Assembly (NCBI GenBank): GCA_030610325.1
Contig: JAUWRZ010000055.1
Coordinates: 1 to 9,030 of the forward strand
Reading direction: 5' to 3'
Origin: Sulfurimonadaceae bacterium
Lineage (GTDB): Bacteria; Campylobacterota; Campylobacteria; Campylobacterales; Sulfurimonadaceae
Length of the DNA stretch: 9,030 nucleotides
Numbering within the stretch: position 1 is the first letter of the stretch; the number at the start of each line of letters is the position of its first letter. The translations under genes were made by a program, and so were the position numbers. The notes beneath the pieces were generated by a model that was not told the DNA's origin, made no database searches, and saw only the letters and a list, made by a program, of their open reading frames with translations. Of the stretch, positions 1 to 6,980 are shown piece after piece.

Positions 1-286
1 AGTCTACGAGATGTTCAGAAATGCGGTGAAACTGGAGACGGCGTGGGGTCAGTATATCACTCAGGGTCAGATCCTGGGGCTTACTGATGCTATTGTCGAG
101 CAGTACATCAAGTACCTTGCTGATGATCGCTTGAGCGCAGTCGGTTTTGATAAGATCTATCATGTCGAACATCCGATCAAGTGGGTAGATGACTTTGCGA
201 AGTTCAATGATCAGAAGACAAACTTCTTTGAGGGTACAGTCACGAACTACTCCAAAGGAAGCCTTGACTTTGGCGATGACTGGTAG
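1..286 (+). CDS. nrdB: Ribonucleoside-diphosphate reductase small (beta) subunit, 3' end only
   Basis: C-terminal 94 codons of the class Ia RNR radical-carrying subunit, which with NrdA reduces ribonucleotides to deoxyribonucleotides in the cytoplasm. The open frame runs in from the left edge (first full codon at base 2). The fragment aligns by eye with the E. coli NrdB C-terminus: the helix around KLETAWGQYI matches the E. coli segment following the RDEALHL metal-ligand motif, and NPIPW-like HPIKWVDDF follows. The tail TNYSKGSLDFGDDW carries a Tyr 12 residues from the end that is the likely counterpart of E. coli Tyr356, in the flexible tail that docks into NrdA. The iron ligands and radical tyrosine lie upstream of the window and cannot be checked. 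The stop TAG at 284-286 directly abuts the next start codon. The partner gene nrdA lies on the opposite strand about 2.9 kb away. Confidence 0.95.
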   Translation, partial: VYEMFRNAVKLETAWGQYITQGQILGLTDAIVEQYIKYLADDRLSAVGFDKIYHVEHPIKWVDDFAKFNDQKTNFFEGTVTNYSKGSLDFGDDW

Positions 287-1048
287 ATGAAGACCCCTAG
301 AGAAACGGACTCCAAGAGCGACGGTCAACGTCCTCTTATCTCCCTTCGATACACGACCACCTCTGACTACGATGAAAACCTCGCAACACTACTCTCCCTG
401 ATAGATGACACACCCTCTGATGCCCTTGTAGTAGCACCGGAAGTCTGCTTGACTAACTTTGACTATGAGCATTTCGACGAGGCAGCTGACTTCACTCCCA
501 AAGCACTTGAGACACTGTTCGAGCATCTTGGTAAGCGTATCATCGTCCTGACGGTGATCGAGAGACGTAGTGATGGCATCTACAATGTCGCAAAAGTGCT
601 GTTTGAGGGCAGGGTGGTACATGAGCAGGCGAAGGCCAGACTTTTTAGATTTGGCGGTGAGCATGGCTACTTTAAAGAGGGTAGTGATGATGAGATCGTC
701 TTGTTTGAGGTAGACGGTATACGTATGGGTCTGCTCATCTGTTTTGAACTGCGTTTCAAGTCGCTGTGGCAGCGACTTGAAGGAGCAGATATCATCGTAA
801 TGCCAGCACAATGGGGAGTCCTTAGAAGAGAGAACCTCATAGTGCTCACAGAGGCACTTGCTGTGATGAACCAGTGTTATGTGGTCGTGAGTGATACCTC
901 TAATGAGGAGATGACCGGTGAATCCGGTATCATCACACCTTTTGGTGTCGCGACACGTAATGGCAGTGAGCTGAGCCTGGAAGTCAAATACAATAGAAAC
1001 GAGGTGCGTAAGATGCGTCGCTATTTAGATGTGGGGATCGATGCTTAA
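287..1048 (+). CDS. Carbon-nitrogen hydrolase (nitrilase superfamily)
   Basis: A 253-residue cytoplasmic hydrolase of the nitrilase/amidase fold. The Glu-Lys-Cys catalytic triad is readable: E52 in APEVCLTNF, K116 in QAKARLF and C152 in GLLICFELRF, the last followed by GADIIVMPAQW (166-176), the standard family context. Family members cleave non-peptide C-N bonds (amides, carbamoyl groups, omega-amides); the substrate cannot be told from sequence, and omega-amidase or N-carbamoyl-amine hydrolase activities are both possible. Length is near the usual 250-300. The start is an ATG touching the nrdB stop (TAGATG) with no good Shine-Dalgarno close by (AAAGGA at 254-259 is about 27 nt away), so translation probably depends on coupling to nrdB. 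The 3' end overlaps pcm by 8 nt. Neighbouring pcm suggests, by inference only, a role in damage repair or metabolite clean-up. Confidence 0.9.
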   Translation: MKTPRETDSKSDGQRPLISLRYTTTSDYDENLATLLSLIDDTPSDALVVAPEVCLTNFDYEHFDEAADFTPKALETLFEHLGKRIIVLTVIERRSDGIYNVAKVLFEGRVVHEQAKARLFRFGGEHGYFKEGSDDEIVLFEVDGIRMGLLICFELRFKSLWQRLEGADIIVMPAQWGVLRRENLIVLTEALAVMNQCYVVVSDTSNEEMTGESGIITPFGVATRNGSELSLEVKYNRNEVRKMRRYLDVGIDA

Positions 1049-1682
1049 TCATATTACCGCGATCAAGACACGCCGTCTGGCAGATGATATAGACAAGAAG
1101 TTCAAGTTAAGCAAAGATGTAAAAGAGGCGATAGAGAAGACAGACAGAGAAGCTTTTGTCCCGACTGGTTTTAGACACAATGCCTATAAGCTTGATGCTC
1201 TGCCAATAGGAGCACAGCAGTGGATAAGTTCACCACTGACAGTTGCGAAGATGACAGAGTACCTCTCTCCAAAAGGCGCAGACCGAGTCCTTGAAATAGG
1301 GTGTGGGAGTGGTTATCAGGCGGCAGTCCTTGCTCATCTCTTTCGGGGTGTGTTCACCATCGAGCGGATCGAACCACTGATGGTCGAGGCTAAGAGGCGT
1401 TTTAGGCACTTACGTATCAACAACATCCATACTCGGACTGATGATGGTCAAAATGGCTGGGTACAGTACGCGCCGTACGATCGCATACTCTTCTCAGCCT
1501 CTGCGAAAGTAATACCGAAAAAGATCATCGATCAGCTAAAACCGGAGGGCATCCTGGTCGCTCCGGTAGAGAAGGGCGGTAAGCAGGTGATCACGCGTTT
1601 TGTAAAAAGAGCGGGCAGACTTATCGAAGACCAGCTCGAAGAGTGTGAGTTCGTCCCTATCTTGAATGGTGTACAGAAGTGA
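1041..1682 (+). CDS. pcm: Protein-L-isoaspartate O-methyltransferase
   Basis: 213-residue cytoplasmic enzyme that methylates L-isoaspartyl residues formed by ageing of Asn/Asp, starting their repair. Visible hallmarks: REAFVP (36-41), the substrate-loop region ALPIGAQQWISSPLTVAKM (53-71), SAM motif I VLEIGCGSGYQAAVL (83-97), IERI (107-110), DGQNGW (135-140), APYDRILFSASA (144-155) and the IDQLKPEGILVAPV segment (163-176). All match the Pcm family in order and spacing; SASA replaces the more usual TAAA-type motif. I place the start at ATG 1041 and not at ATG 1029, because GGGGA at 1032-1036 sits at a good Shine-Dalgarno distance from 1041 while nothing suitable precedes 1029. The chosen start overlaps the hydrolase stop by 8 nt, and the TGA at 1680-1682 shares one base with the next ATG. 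Confidence 0.93.
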   Translation: MLNHITAIKTRRLADDIDKKFKLSKDVKEAIEKTDREAFVPTGFRHNAYKLDALPIGAQQWISSPLTVAKMTEYLSPKGADRVLEIGCGSGYQAAVLAHLFRGVFTIERIEPLMVEAKRRFRHLRINNIHTRTDDGQNGWVQYAPYDRILFSASAKVIPKKIIDQLKPEGILVAPVEKGGKQVITRFVKRAGRLIEDQLEECEFVPILNGVQK

Positions 1683-2284
1683 TGCAGCGACTCTGGAACG
1701 AGAAGTTCTCTCGCGAAGGGTATCTCTATGGAAAAACACCAAATGTTTTTCTTTCGTCATATATCGATGGACTTGATTCATCTTCGTCTATCCTGTTCTT
1801 AGGCGAAGGGGAGGGGCGAAATGCCTGTTATGCAGCGATGCATGGTCATAGTGTCATAGCGCTTGATGCATCTGATATAGGTCTAAAAAAGGCACAGGAG
1901 CTTGCGTCTGATCTGGATGTCGATATCAAGACATTACATATCGATCTCACTCATTGGGAAACAGAAGTACACTACGACGCTGTTATGACCTCATTCTTGC
2001 ATCTTAAAGAGCCTCTGCGGACTTTGGCCTTCGGTAAGGCCATTAGCGCTTTAAAGCCCTCTGGCGTCTTTGTAGCAGAGTTCTTTTCTATTAAACAGCT
2101 TCCCTTGCAAAGTGGTGGCCCAAAAGACCCGGAGCTGCTCTATACGGTCGCCTCGTTGAAAGAGATCCTTGACCGTAGTGATACAGAGATCGTACGACTT
2201 GAAGAGGTGGTCGATTCACTCGATGAGGGCAGGGGACATCAGGGAGATGCGGAGTTGATCCGTGTAGTAGTCCGTAAAAGATGA
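1682..2284 (+). CDS. Small class I SAM-dependent methyltransferase (TehB-like)
   Basis: A 200-residue stand-alone Rossmann methyltransferase. The N-terminus LWNEKFSREGYLYGKTPNVF (4-23) is the entry motif common to a family of small TehB/thiopurine-type methyltransferases. Motif I is LFLGEGEGRNA (38-48), with the acidic end of beta-strand 2 at ALDASD (60-65), and ALKPSG (123-128) marks the later core strand. The C-terminus has the family's G-H-x-G pattern (185-188) before ELIRVVVRK. Substrate unknown: relatives act on small thiols, metalloids or metabolites, and none can be assigned here. ATG 1682 overlaps the pcm stop by one base (TGATG). A GTG three bases upstream (1679) is also in frame, but I prefer the ATG. 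The last four bases overlap the phosphatase start (ATGA). It sits beside pcm but is not a Pcm paralogue, as the Pcm substrate loop is absent. Confidence 0.85.
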   Translation: MQRLWNEKFSREGYLYGKTPNVFLSSYIDGLDSSSSILFLGEGEGRNACYAAMHGHSVIALDASDIGLKKAQELASDLDVDIKTLHIDLTHWETEVHYDAVMTSFLHLKEPLRTLAFGKAISALKPSGVFVAEFFSIKQLPLQSGGPKDPELLYTVASLKEILDRSDTEIVRLEEVVDSLDEGRGHQGDAELIRVVVRKR

Positions 2285-2724
2285 AGTCTCTACTGTTTGT
2301 CTGTCTGGGTAATATCTGCCGCTCACCACTTGCTGAAGGCATCGCAAAGAAGATAGCTGATGAACGTGGGCTGGATATACACATAGACTCTGCTGGTACA
2401 GGTAGCTGGCATGTAGGTGAGTCTCCGTGTAGCGACTCCATCAAAGTCGCTAAGAGTCATGGTGTAGATATCTCACGTCAACGAGCACGCCAGGTCATGA
2501 AAGAGGACTTTGAGCGTTTTGAGCTGATCATTGCACTCGATGAGAACAACTATAACGACCTCAAACGTCTTGGTGCCAGGTCGTTAGTAAAGCTGGGTTC
2601 GTTTGGTCATGACGGTGAGGATGTCCCGGATCCTTACTTCTTTCCAGGGTATGAAGGGTTTGATAAAGTCTATACGATGATAGAGTCTTGTCTGAGTGTA
2701 CTGTTTGATGAGAATGGTCAGTGA
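2281..2724 (+). CDS. Low-molecular-weight protein tyrosine phosphatase
   Basis: 147-residue cytoplasmic phosphatase of the LMW-PTP fold, the family's usual size. The P-loop CLGNICRS (C8-S15) gives the C-x5-R-S signature with nucleophile C8 and phosphate-binding R14. The general-acid motif is DPYF (117-120, D117). SAGTGSWHVGE (37-47) and ALDENNYNDL (85-94) are also typical of the family. Thioredoxin-dependent arsenate reductases share this fold, but they need an additional paired cysteine relay in the second half; here the only late cysteine is C137, and DPYF favours a phosphatase. The start codon overlaps the methyltransferase stop (ATGA at 2281-2284), so it is the last gene of the nrdB-led operon. 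Bacterial relatives dephosphorylate tyrosine kinases or small phospho-compounds; no kinase or polysaccharide genes are visible here to suggest the target. Confidence 0.92.
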   Translation: MKSLLFVCLGNICRSPLAEGIAKKIADERGLDIHIDSAGTGSWHVGESPCSDSIKVAKSHGVDISRQRARQVMKEDFERFELIIALDENNYNDLKRLGARSLVKLGSFGHDGEDVPDPYFFPGYEGFDKVYTMIESCLSVLFDENGQ

Positions 2725-2744
2725 GTGAGCAGAAGTAAGAGCGA

Positions 2745-2768
2745 GTGTCAGGCCTTGGGGTCTGATAC
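2745..2768 (+). terminator. Stem-loop downstream of the nrdB operon (possible transcript end)
   Basis: Arms GTGTCAGGCC (2745-2754) and GGTCTGATAC (2759-2768) enclose a TTGG tetraloop. All ten pairs form in the + strand RNA, two as G-U wobbles (2747/2766 and 2752/2761). In the opposite transcript those two become A-C mismatches, so the structure favours + strand RNA. It stands 20 nt after the phosphatase stop in the convergent gap of 84 nt. No uridine run follows, so it may act as an mRNA 3' end or stabiliser and not as a textbook Rho-independent terminator. Confidence 0.45.
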
Positions 2769-2808
2769 ATGACTCATTTAGATAACATCCACTGTTTGCA
2801 GACTCTCT

Positions 2809-3180
2809 TTACTCTGAAAAAGGGAGCTCTTCATATTTTATAGAGTCACCCAGCATATAGATCACTGAATCAGCCGCAGAGTCCAGAGAACGATAATCCC
2901 CAAAGAGAAGTCCACACTCACTATCTTCAAACAAGATACTAACGCCATCACTCATATCGACAAACGCAAGCTTCTTATCATCGATCAGACGAGCATCATA
3001 GATACCGCTTATCTCAAAGGCTATGTTTATCCAGTCAAAGCCACGGTTTCTATCTTGTACGGAGAAGGTGAGGGTGAAGGTCGTGGGGTCCTGCATGATG
3101 ATGGAGCGAAGTTCTCCACCTTTGGTATGCTCTATACGTTCAAGTAGGATAGATGCAGACGAGGATATAAGTGGTCTCAT
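2809..3180 (-). CDS. Conserved-looking hypothetical protein coupled to nrdA
   Basis: A 123-residue acidic protein that I do not recognise. It has no signal peptide, membrane segment or metal-binding cluster, and a single cysteine (C89). The pattern is alternating hydrophobic strands with short turns (TFTLTFSVQ 34-42, FDWINIAFEIS 48-58, LAFVDMSDGVSILFED 71-86, CGLLFGDY 89-96), suggesting a small beta-rich or alpha+beta soluble domain. The hydrophobic first segment ISSSASILLERI (5-16) looks like an N-terminal helix. The start ATG lies 1 nt after the nrdA stop (TAG-G-ATG in mRNA), so it is translationally coupled to nrdA and almost surely co-transcribed. The overlapping longer + strand reading frame is an antisense shadow extending into nrdA. 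A role tied to RNR is a positional inference only. It is the last gene before the convergent gap. Confidence 0.8.
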   Translation of the reverse strand: MRPLISSSASILLERIEHTKGGELRSIIMQDPTTFTLTFSVQDRNRGFDWINIAFEISGIYDARLIDDKKLAFVDMSDGVSILFEDSECGLLFGDYRSLDSAADSVIYMLGDSIKYEELPFSE

Positions 3181-3181
3181 C

Positions 3182-5548
3182 CTACTGACACCCCACGCAC
3201 TCCATAGAGCGGTCCTCTACATCACTTACCGCCTCAGGAGATTGACTGCGCAGATAGTAGGTCGACTTAAGACCAAGTCGCCAAGCGAGGGTATAGATCT
3301 CATTGAGGTATCTGCCGCTTGCCTTATCGAGCGTTATGAAGATGTTAAGACTCTGACCCTGGTCTATCCATTTTTGGCGGATAGAAGCAGCTTTGATCAA
3401 AATGGTCTGGTCAAGGTCGTAAGCAGGAGTATAGTACTCCCATGTCTCTGGACTCAGCCTAGGTGCGACGACCGGGATAAGTCCGGAGAGGTTCTCCTCA
3501 TACCACTTGCGCTTATAGACCGGTTCGATCGCCTGAGTAGTCCCGGTAAGGATGGAGATGGAACTAGTCGGTGCGATGGCCATAAGGTAACCGTTTCGCA
3601 TCTTCTGACTTTTTACCTTCTCACGAAGTATTTCCCAATCATAAGTCGAAGCGAAAAGACCGCCACGATCTATAAGGTTTAACACTTCTGCGTTAGCGTG
3701 GTCCATAGGGAAGATACCCCGACTCCATTTAGAGCCGTCAAACTCAGGATAGGCACCTTTCTCTGCCGCTAGGTCAGAAGAGGAGTTGATAGCGTTATAA
3801 CTGACTGCCTCCATCACTTCGTCTATCTTATCAAAGTGCTCCTGTGTCCCCCAGCTGATAGCTTTCTCCGCTAACATCTGTGCTTCACCCATAACACCAA
3901 GACCGACAGATCGGCTTCGCATATTGGTACGTTTCACTTTTTCGAGTGGATAGAAGTTAAGGTCTATCACGTTGTCTAACGCCCGCATTGCGATCGGTAC
4001 GATACGTTCGATATCTTCTTTGGTGTTGATACGTGATAGGTTGATAGAGGCAAGGTTACAGACTGCGGTAGCTCCATCGATCTTCTCTTTTTCGACGATG
4101 TAGATCTGACGTCCGTTGATGGAGTCGAGTGCTGTCACTTTGTTAGCAGGTTTTGTTATACCGCTGTCAACAGTGACCATCTCATGCTCTTCAAAAGTAA
4201 GAAAGTCGCCATCTTCAAATTTGAGTTTGGTGAGGTAGTGATTAGGCTGTGTGTTCTGGAAGATCTCTGTACAGAGGTTTGAACTGCGGATAGTCCCGTA
4301 ATGATCATTGGGGTTAGCGCGGTTAGCATTGTCTTTAAAGCAGAGGAAAGGACTTCCTGTCTCAAAGTAACTGGTGAGTATCTTCTTCCAAAGGTCTTTG
4401 GCTTTGGTGTACTCTTTGACGATGCTCTCGTCTTGTTCGAGTTCAAGATAACGCTTCTCAAACGCATCACCATGAAGACGGCTTAGATCAGGACAGTCGT
4501 GTGGATCGAACATGGTCCACATGGCATCTGCGATGACTCGTTTCATAAAGATATTGTTTAACCACATAGAGGGGAAAAGGTCATGTGCACGTCGACGCTC
4601 TTCACCGGAGTTCTTCTTCAGGTCGAGGAAGTCATTGATGTCGATGTGCCACGGCTCAAGATAGACAGCTATTGCCCCTTTACGTGTACCAAGCTGATCT
4701 ACAGCGATAGCTATGTCGTTAGTGATCTTCAAGAAAGGAACGGTCCCTCCTGCAGCATGTTTGTGATTGTCGATGGATGAACCCATAGCACGGACATTGG
4801 TCCAGTCCCAGCCTATGCCGCCACCAAACTTGGAGAGCAGGGCCATCTCTTTGTAGGCATCAAAGATCCCTTCGATGTTATCGGGTGTCGAACCTATATA
4901 ACATGAGCTAAGTTGATGGCGGGTAGTACGTGCATTAGAGAGGGTAGGTGTCGCCAGCATCACTTCAAACTTGGAGACCATGTCGTAGAACTTGATGGCC
5001 CACTCCTGTGGCTTCTCCTCATTTTGTGCGAGGAACATCGAGATCGCCATGAACATATGTTGGGGAAGCTCTATTGGCTTACCTTCTCTATCTTTGATAA
5101 GATAACGATCATAGAGTGTCTTGACACCCAGGTAGTTGAACTGAAGGTCACGCTCTGGTCTGATGTGTTTGTCCAACTCCTCAAGGTCGTACTTCTCCTT
5201 AAGGCCAAGGAGGATCCGTCCCTCTTTCTCACCACGTTCAAAGTACGTCAGCAGGGGAGTGTATCCGGTATAGTTATTGACAGTATGATAGAGGTCATAT
5301 AGAAATAGTCTCGAAGCGACAAAGGTCCAGTTTGGCTCATCAATATCGATCTTGTCGACAGCAGTCTTTATCAGTGTCTCTTGGATCTCTTTAGAAGAGA
5401 TGCCATCACGAAACTGTATCTGAGCATCGACTTCGAGTTCGCTTTGTGAGACATTACTCAGCCCTTTGACGGCAGCAGAAGTATACTTTTGTATCTTGGA
5501 GATATCAAGAGGTTCGCGCCGTCCATTGCGCTTAATAATGGTGATCAT
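3182..5548 (-). CDS. nrdA: Ribonucleoside-diphosphate reductase large (alpha) subunit, class Ia
   Basis: 788-residue catalytic RNR subunit. The N-terminal 90 or so residues (IIKRNGRREPLDISKI...) form an ATP-cone allosteric domain. The catalytic barrel has C216 in QLSSCYIGS and C497 in AVCNLASINLS as the redox pair, and N424-C426-E428 in SSNLCTEI as the active-site Asn, thiyl cysteine and Glu. Y764-Y765 in STYYLRS form the radical-transfer pair. The tail ends in C784-V-G-C787-Q, the swinging dithiol re-reduced by thioredoxin or glutaredoxin, here CxxC where E. coli has Cx4C. All key residues are present. Residues 426 to 497 are 71 apart against 23 in E. coli (439 to 462), meaning an insertion of about 48 residues; I believe this is usual for Campylobacterota-type NrdA. 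A Shine-Dalgarno AAGGAAA (complement of 5553-5559) precedes ATG. purB lies 45 nt upstream on the same strand. Confidence 0.98.
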   Translation of the reverse strand: MITIIKRNGRREPLDISKIQKYTSAAVKGLSNVSQSELEVDAQIQFRDGISSKEIQETLIKTAVDKIDIDEPNWTFVASRLFLYDLYHTVNNYTGYTPLLTYFERGEKEGRILLGLKEKYDLEELDKHIRPERDLQFNYLGVKTLYDRYLIKDREGKPIELPQHMFMAISMFLAQNEEKPQEWAIKFYDMVSKFEVMLATPTLSNARTTRHQLSSCYIGSTPDNIEGIFDAYKEMALLSKFGGGIGWDWTNVRAMGSSIDNHKHAAGGTVPFLKITNDIAIAVDQLGTRKGAIAVYLEPWHIDINDFLDLKKNSGEERRRAHDLFPSMWLNNIFMKRVIADAMWTMFDPHDCPDLSRLHGDAFEKRYLELEQDESIVKEYTKAKDLWKKILTSYFETGSPFLCFKDNANRANPNDHYGTIRSSNLCTEIFQNTQPNHYLTKLKFEDGDFLTFEEHEMVTVDSGITKPANKVTALDSINGRQIYIVEKEKIDGATAVCNLASINLSRINTKEDIERIVPIAMRALDNVIDLNFYPLEKVKRTNMRSRSVGLGVMGEAQMLAEKAISWGTQEHFDKIDEVMEAVSYNAINSSSDLAAEKGAYPEFDGSKWSRGIFPMDHANAEVLNLIDRGGLFASTYDWEILREKVKSQKMRNGYLMAIAPTSSISILTGTTQAIEPVYKRKWYEENLSGLIPVVAPRLSPETWEYYTPAYDLDQTILIKAASIRQKWIDQGQSLNIFITLDKASGRYLNEIYTLAWRLGLKSTYYLRSQSPEAVSDVEDRSMECVGCQ

Positions 5549-5552
5549 GTAC

Positions 5553-5572
5553 TTTCCTTATACGGTGTATAA
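5553..5572 (-). promoter_or_regulatory. nrdA ribosome binding site with adjacent dyad
   Basis: On the - strand AAGGAAA (complement of 5553-5559) lies 4 nt before the nrdA ATG and fixes that start. Directly upstream and touching it is a perfect dyad with 6-bp arms, TTATAC-GGT-GTATAA (5558-5572). It could be a small operator, an RNA hairpin masking the Shine-Dalgarno, or a chance A+T-rich dyad containing a -10-like TATAAG. It is not an NrdR-box match by eye. The ribosome site is secure; the dyad's function is not. Confidence 0.45.
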
Positions 5573-5593
5573 TCTGTTTATTTCTATTTTATC

Positions 5594-6922
5594 TTACTTA
5601 AAAACACGTTCGAATATCTTATCCACATTCTTAGTGTAATAGCTATAGTCAAAGCAGTCTCGTATCGCTTCTTCACTCAGACTGTTACGCAACTCCTCAT
5701 CATCAAGAAGGTACTGAAGGTAGAGACTCTCTCCCTCTTCGTTTACTGCAGATCTACCTTGTTGCAGGCCTTCCCAGACCTGCATGGCATTACGCTGGAC
5801 GATGCTGTATGCATCTTCACGTGAGACACCTTGTTTAGGGAGTTCGAGTAGTACTCGTTGAGAGAAGACAAGGCCTCCTGTCAGGTTCAGGTTCTTCATC
5901 ATGTTCTCAGGGTAGACCACAAGGTTGGCTATGACATTGTTCATGCGGTGGAGCATAAAGTCTGTGGTTATGAACGCATCCGGTAACCAGAAGCGTTCGA
6001 CAGAACTATGTGAGATGTCATGTTCATGCCAGAGTGCGACATTCTCCATAGCAGGATTGGCATAGGCGCGGATCACGCGTGCCAGACCTGTGATGTTCTC
6101 TGTCAAAATAGGGTTACGTTTGTGTGGCATAGCAGAAGAACCCTTCTGGCCTTTTGCAAAGAACTCCTCACACTCATACACTTCAGTACGTTGCCAGTGA
6201 CGGACTTGAACGGCAAACTTCTCAACAGAACTGGCCATCAGAGCCAGGGCAGTAGCCAAACGTGCATAACGATCACGCTGGATGACCTGGTTGGACGCTG
6301 GGGCTGCTTTGAGGCCTAACTCCTCACATGTGTACTCTTCGAGCTCTAACGGAGCGTGAGCAAAGTTACCCATAGCACCGGACACTTGACCTACTGCTAT
6401 AACATCGAGAGTCTGCTCCAGGTTCTCAAGATGACGTGCCATCTCGTCATACCAGACTGCTAACACAAGACCAAACGTGATCGGCTCACCATGTATGCCG
6501 TGAGAGCGTCCGACCATCAGTGTCATCTTCTGCTCATAAGCTCGTTTCTTGATCGACTCCATGATCATCTTGACATCTTCGATGACTAGAAGCAGTGAGC
6601 TTTTCATCTGTACAGCGACAGCAGTATCGATAGTGTCTGAAGAGGTCATGCCATAATGGAACCAGCGACTCTCATCACCAAGCGTCTCTGAGACAGAGGT
6701 GGTGAATGCTATGAGGTCATGTCGGGTAACAGCTTCGATCTCATCAATACGTGCTATATCGAAGTCAGCGTTCTTAACGATGTTATCTGCATCTTCATCT
6801 GGGATAAGCCCAAGTCTGTTCCATGCCTTGACTACCGCTTTCTCAACATCAAGCCAAGCCTGGTATTTTGCCTGCATCGTCCACTTGGAGCTCATCTCTT
6901 CACGAGAGTATCTTTCTATCAT
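5594..6922 (-). CDS. purB: Adenylosuccinate lyase
   Basis: 442-residue cytoplasmic enzyme of the fumarase/aspartase superfamily. It splits SAICAR to AICAR plus fumarate and adenylosuccinate to AMP plus fumarate, in purine and AMP synthesis. The three conserved superfamily regions are present: TSSDT (93-97); GRSHGIHGEP (138-147) with the catalytic H141; and the signature loop GSSAMPHKRNP (261-271) with the mobile-loop serines S262/S263. H68 (VTRHD) and H89 (RWFHYG) coincide with the active-site histidines as numbered in B. subtilis PurB. Full length for the family. The start at 6922 is supported by an AAAGGT Shine-Dalgarno (complement of 6931-6936) 8 nt upstream. Followed after 45 nt by nrdA on the same strand, so AMP supply and deoxynucleotide formation are likely co-expressed. 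The gene is divergent from the pseudouridine synthase gene across a 217-nt spacer. Confidence 0.97.
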   Translation of the reverse strand: MIERYSREEMSSKWTMQAKYQAWLDVEKAVVKAWNRLGLIPDEDADNIVKNADFDIARIDEIEAVTRHDLIAFTTSVSETLGDESRWFHYGMTSSDTIDTAVAVQMKSSLLLVIEDVKMIMESIKKRAYEQKMTLMVGRSHGIHGEPITFGLVLAVWYDEMARHLENLEQTLDVIAVGQVSGAMGNFAHAPLELEEYTCEELGLKAAPASNQVIQRDRYARLATALALMASSVEKFAVQVRHWQRTEVYECEEFFAKGQKGSSAMPHKRNPILTENITGLARVIRAYANPAMENVALWHEHDISHSSVERFWLPDAFITTDFMLHRMNNVIANLVVYPENMMKNLNLTGGLVFSQRVLLELPKQGVSREDAYSIVQRNAMQVWEGLQQGRSAVNEEGESLYLQYLLDDEELRNSLSEEAIRDCFDYSYYTKNVDKIFERVFK

Positions 6923-6959
6923 CAGTCTTTACCTTTACTAAATAAAATGAGAGTCATGT

Positions 6960-6980
6960 TTGTGTTAGAATGCCACACAA
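6960..6980. repeat. Small inverted repeat in the purB leader
   Basis: TTGTGT (6960-6965) and ACACAA (6975-6980) are perfect 6-bp inverted arms around a 9-nt centre. They sit next to the larger palindrome and 38-58 bases upstream of purB's start. The arms could form a small hairpin in the purB leader RNA or be a protein-binding dyad. Short arms in A+T-rich DNA make chance plausible. Confidence 0.25.
6963..6971 (+). promoter_or_regulatory. Possible extended -10 promoter reading into the palindrome
   Basis: TGT-TAGAAT at 6963-6971 fits an extended -10 (TGn plus TATAAT with one mismatch), a form common in Campylobacterota, where -35 boxes are poorly conserved. No clear -35 is seen. Transcription would start near 6978 and run through the palindrome to the terminator at 7043-7080. 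Weak on its own; its value is its position relative to those two structures. Confidence 0.25.

Noticed and set aside
1029..1040. Alternative ATG start for pcm four codons upstream
   Set aside because: No Shine-Dalgarno upstream, whereas GGGGA at 1032-1036 serves ATG 1041.
2281..2724. Arsenate reductase as an alternative for the LMW phosphatase
   Set aside because: The additional cysteine pair needed for the thioredoxin-coupled relay is missing, and the DPYF general-acid motif fits a phosphatase.
3023..3682. Long + strand reading frame of 219 codons opposite nrdA and the hypothetical gene
   Set aside because: It is antisense to two better-supported genes, has no ribosome site or recognisable domain, and its codons mirror the nrdA frame.
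3980..4280. Possible intein or mobile insertion in nrdA
   Set aside because: The frame is continuous, the extra segment is only about 48 residues and has no splicing-junction or endonuclease motifs.
5619..5627. Perfect DnaA box TTATCCACA
   Set aside because: A single copy inside the 3' coding end of purB (encoding VDKI), with no neighbouring boxes or unwinding element.
5813..5828. parS-like word around TCACGTGA inside purB
   Set aside because: Only 12 of 16 bases match and the palindrome is broken outside the central 8 bp; it encodes the natural PurB segment VSRED. It may bind ParB weakly at best.
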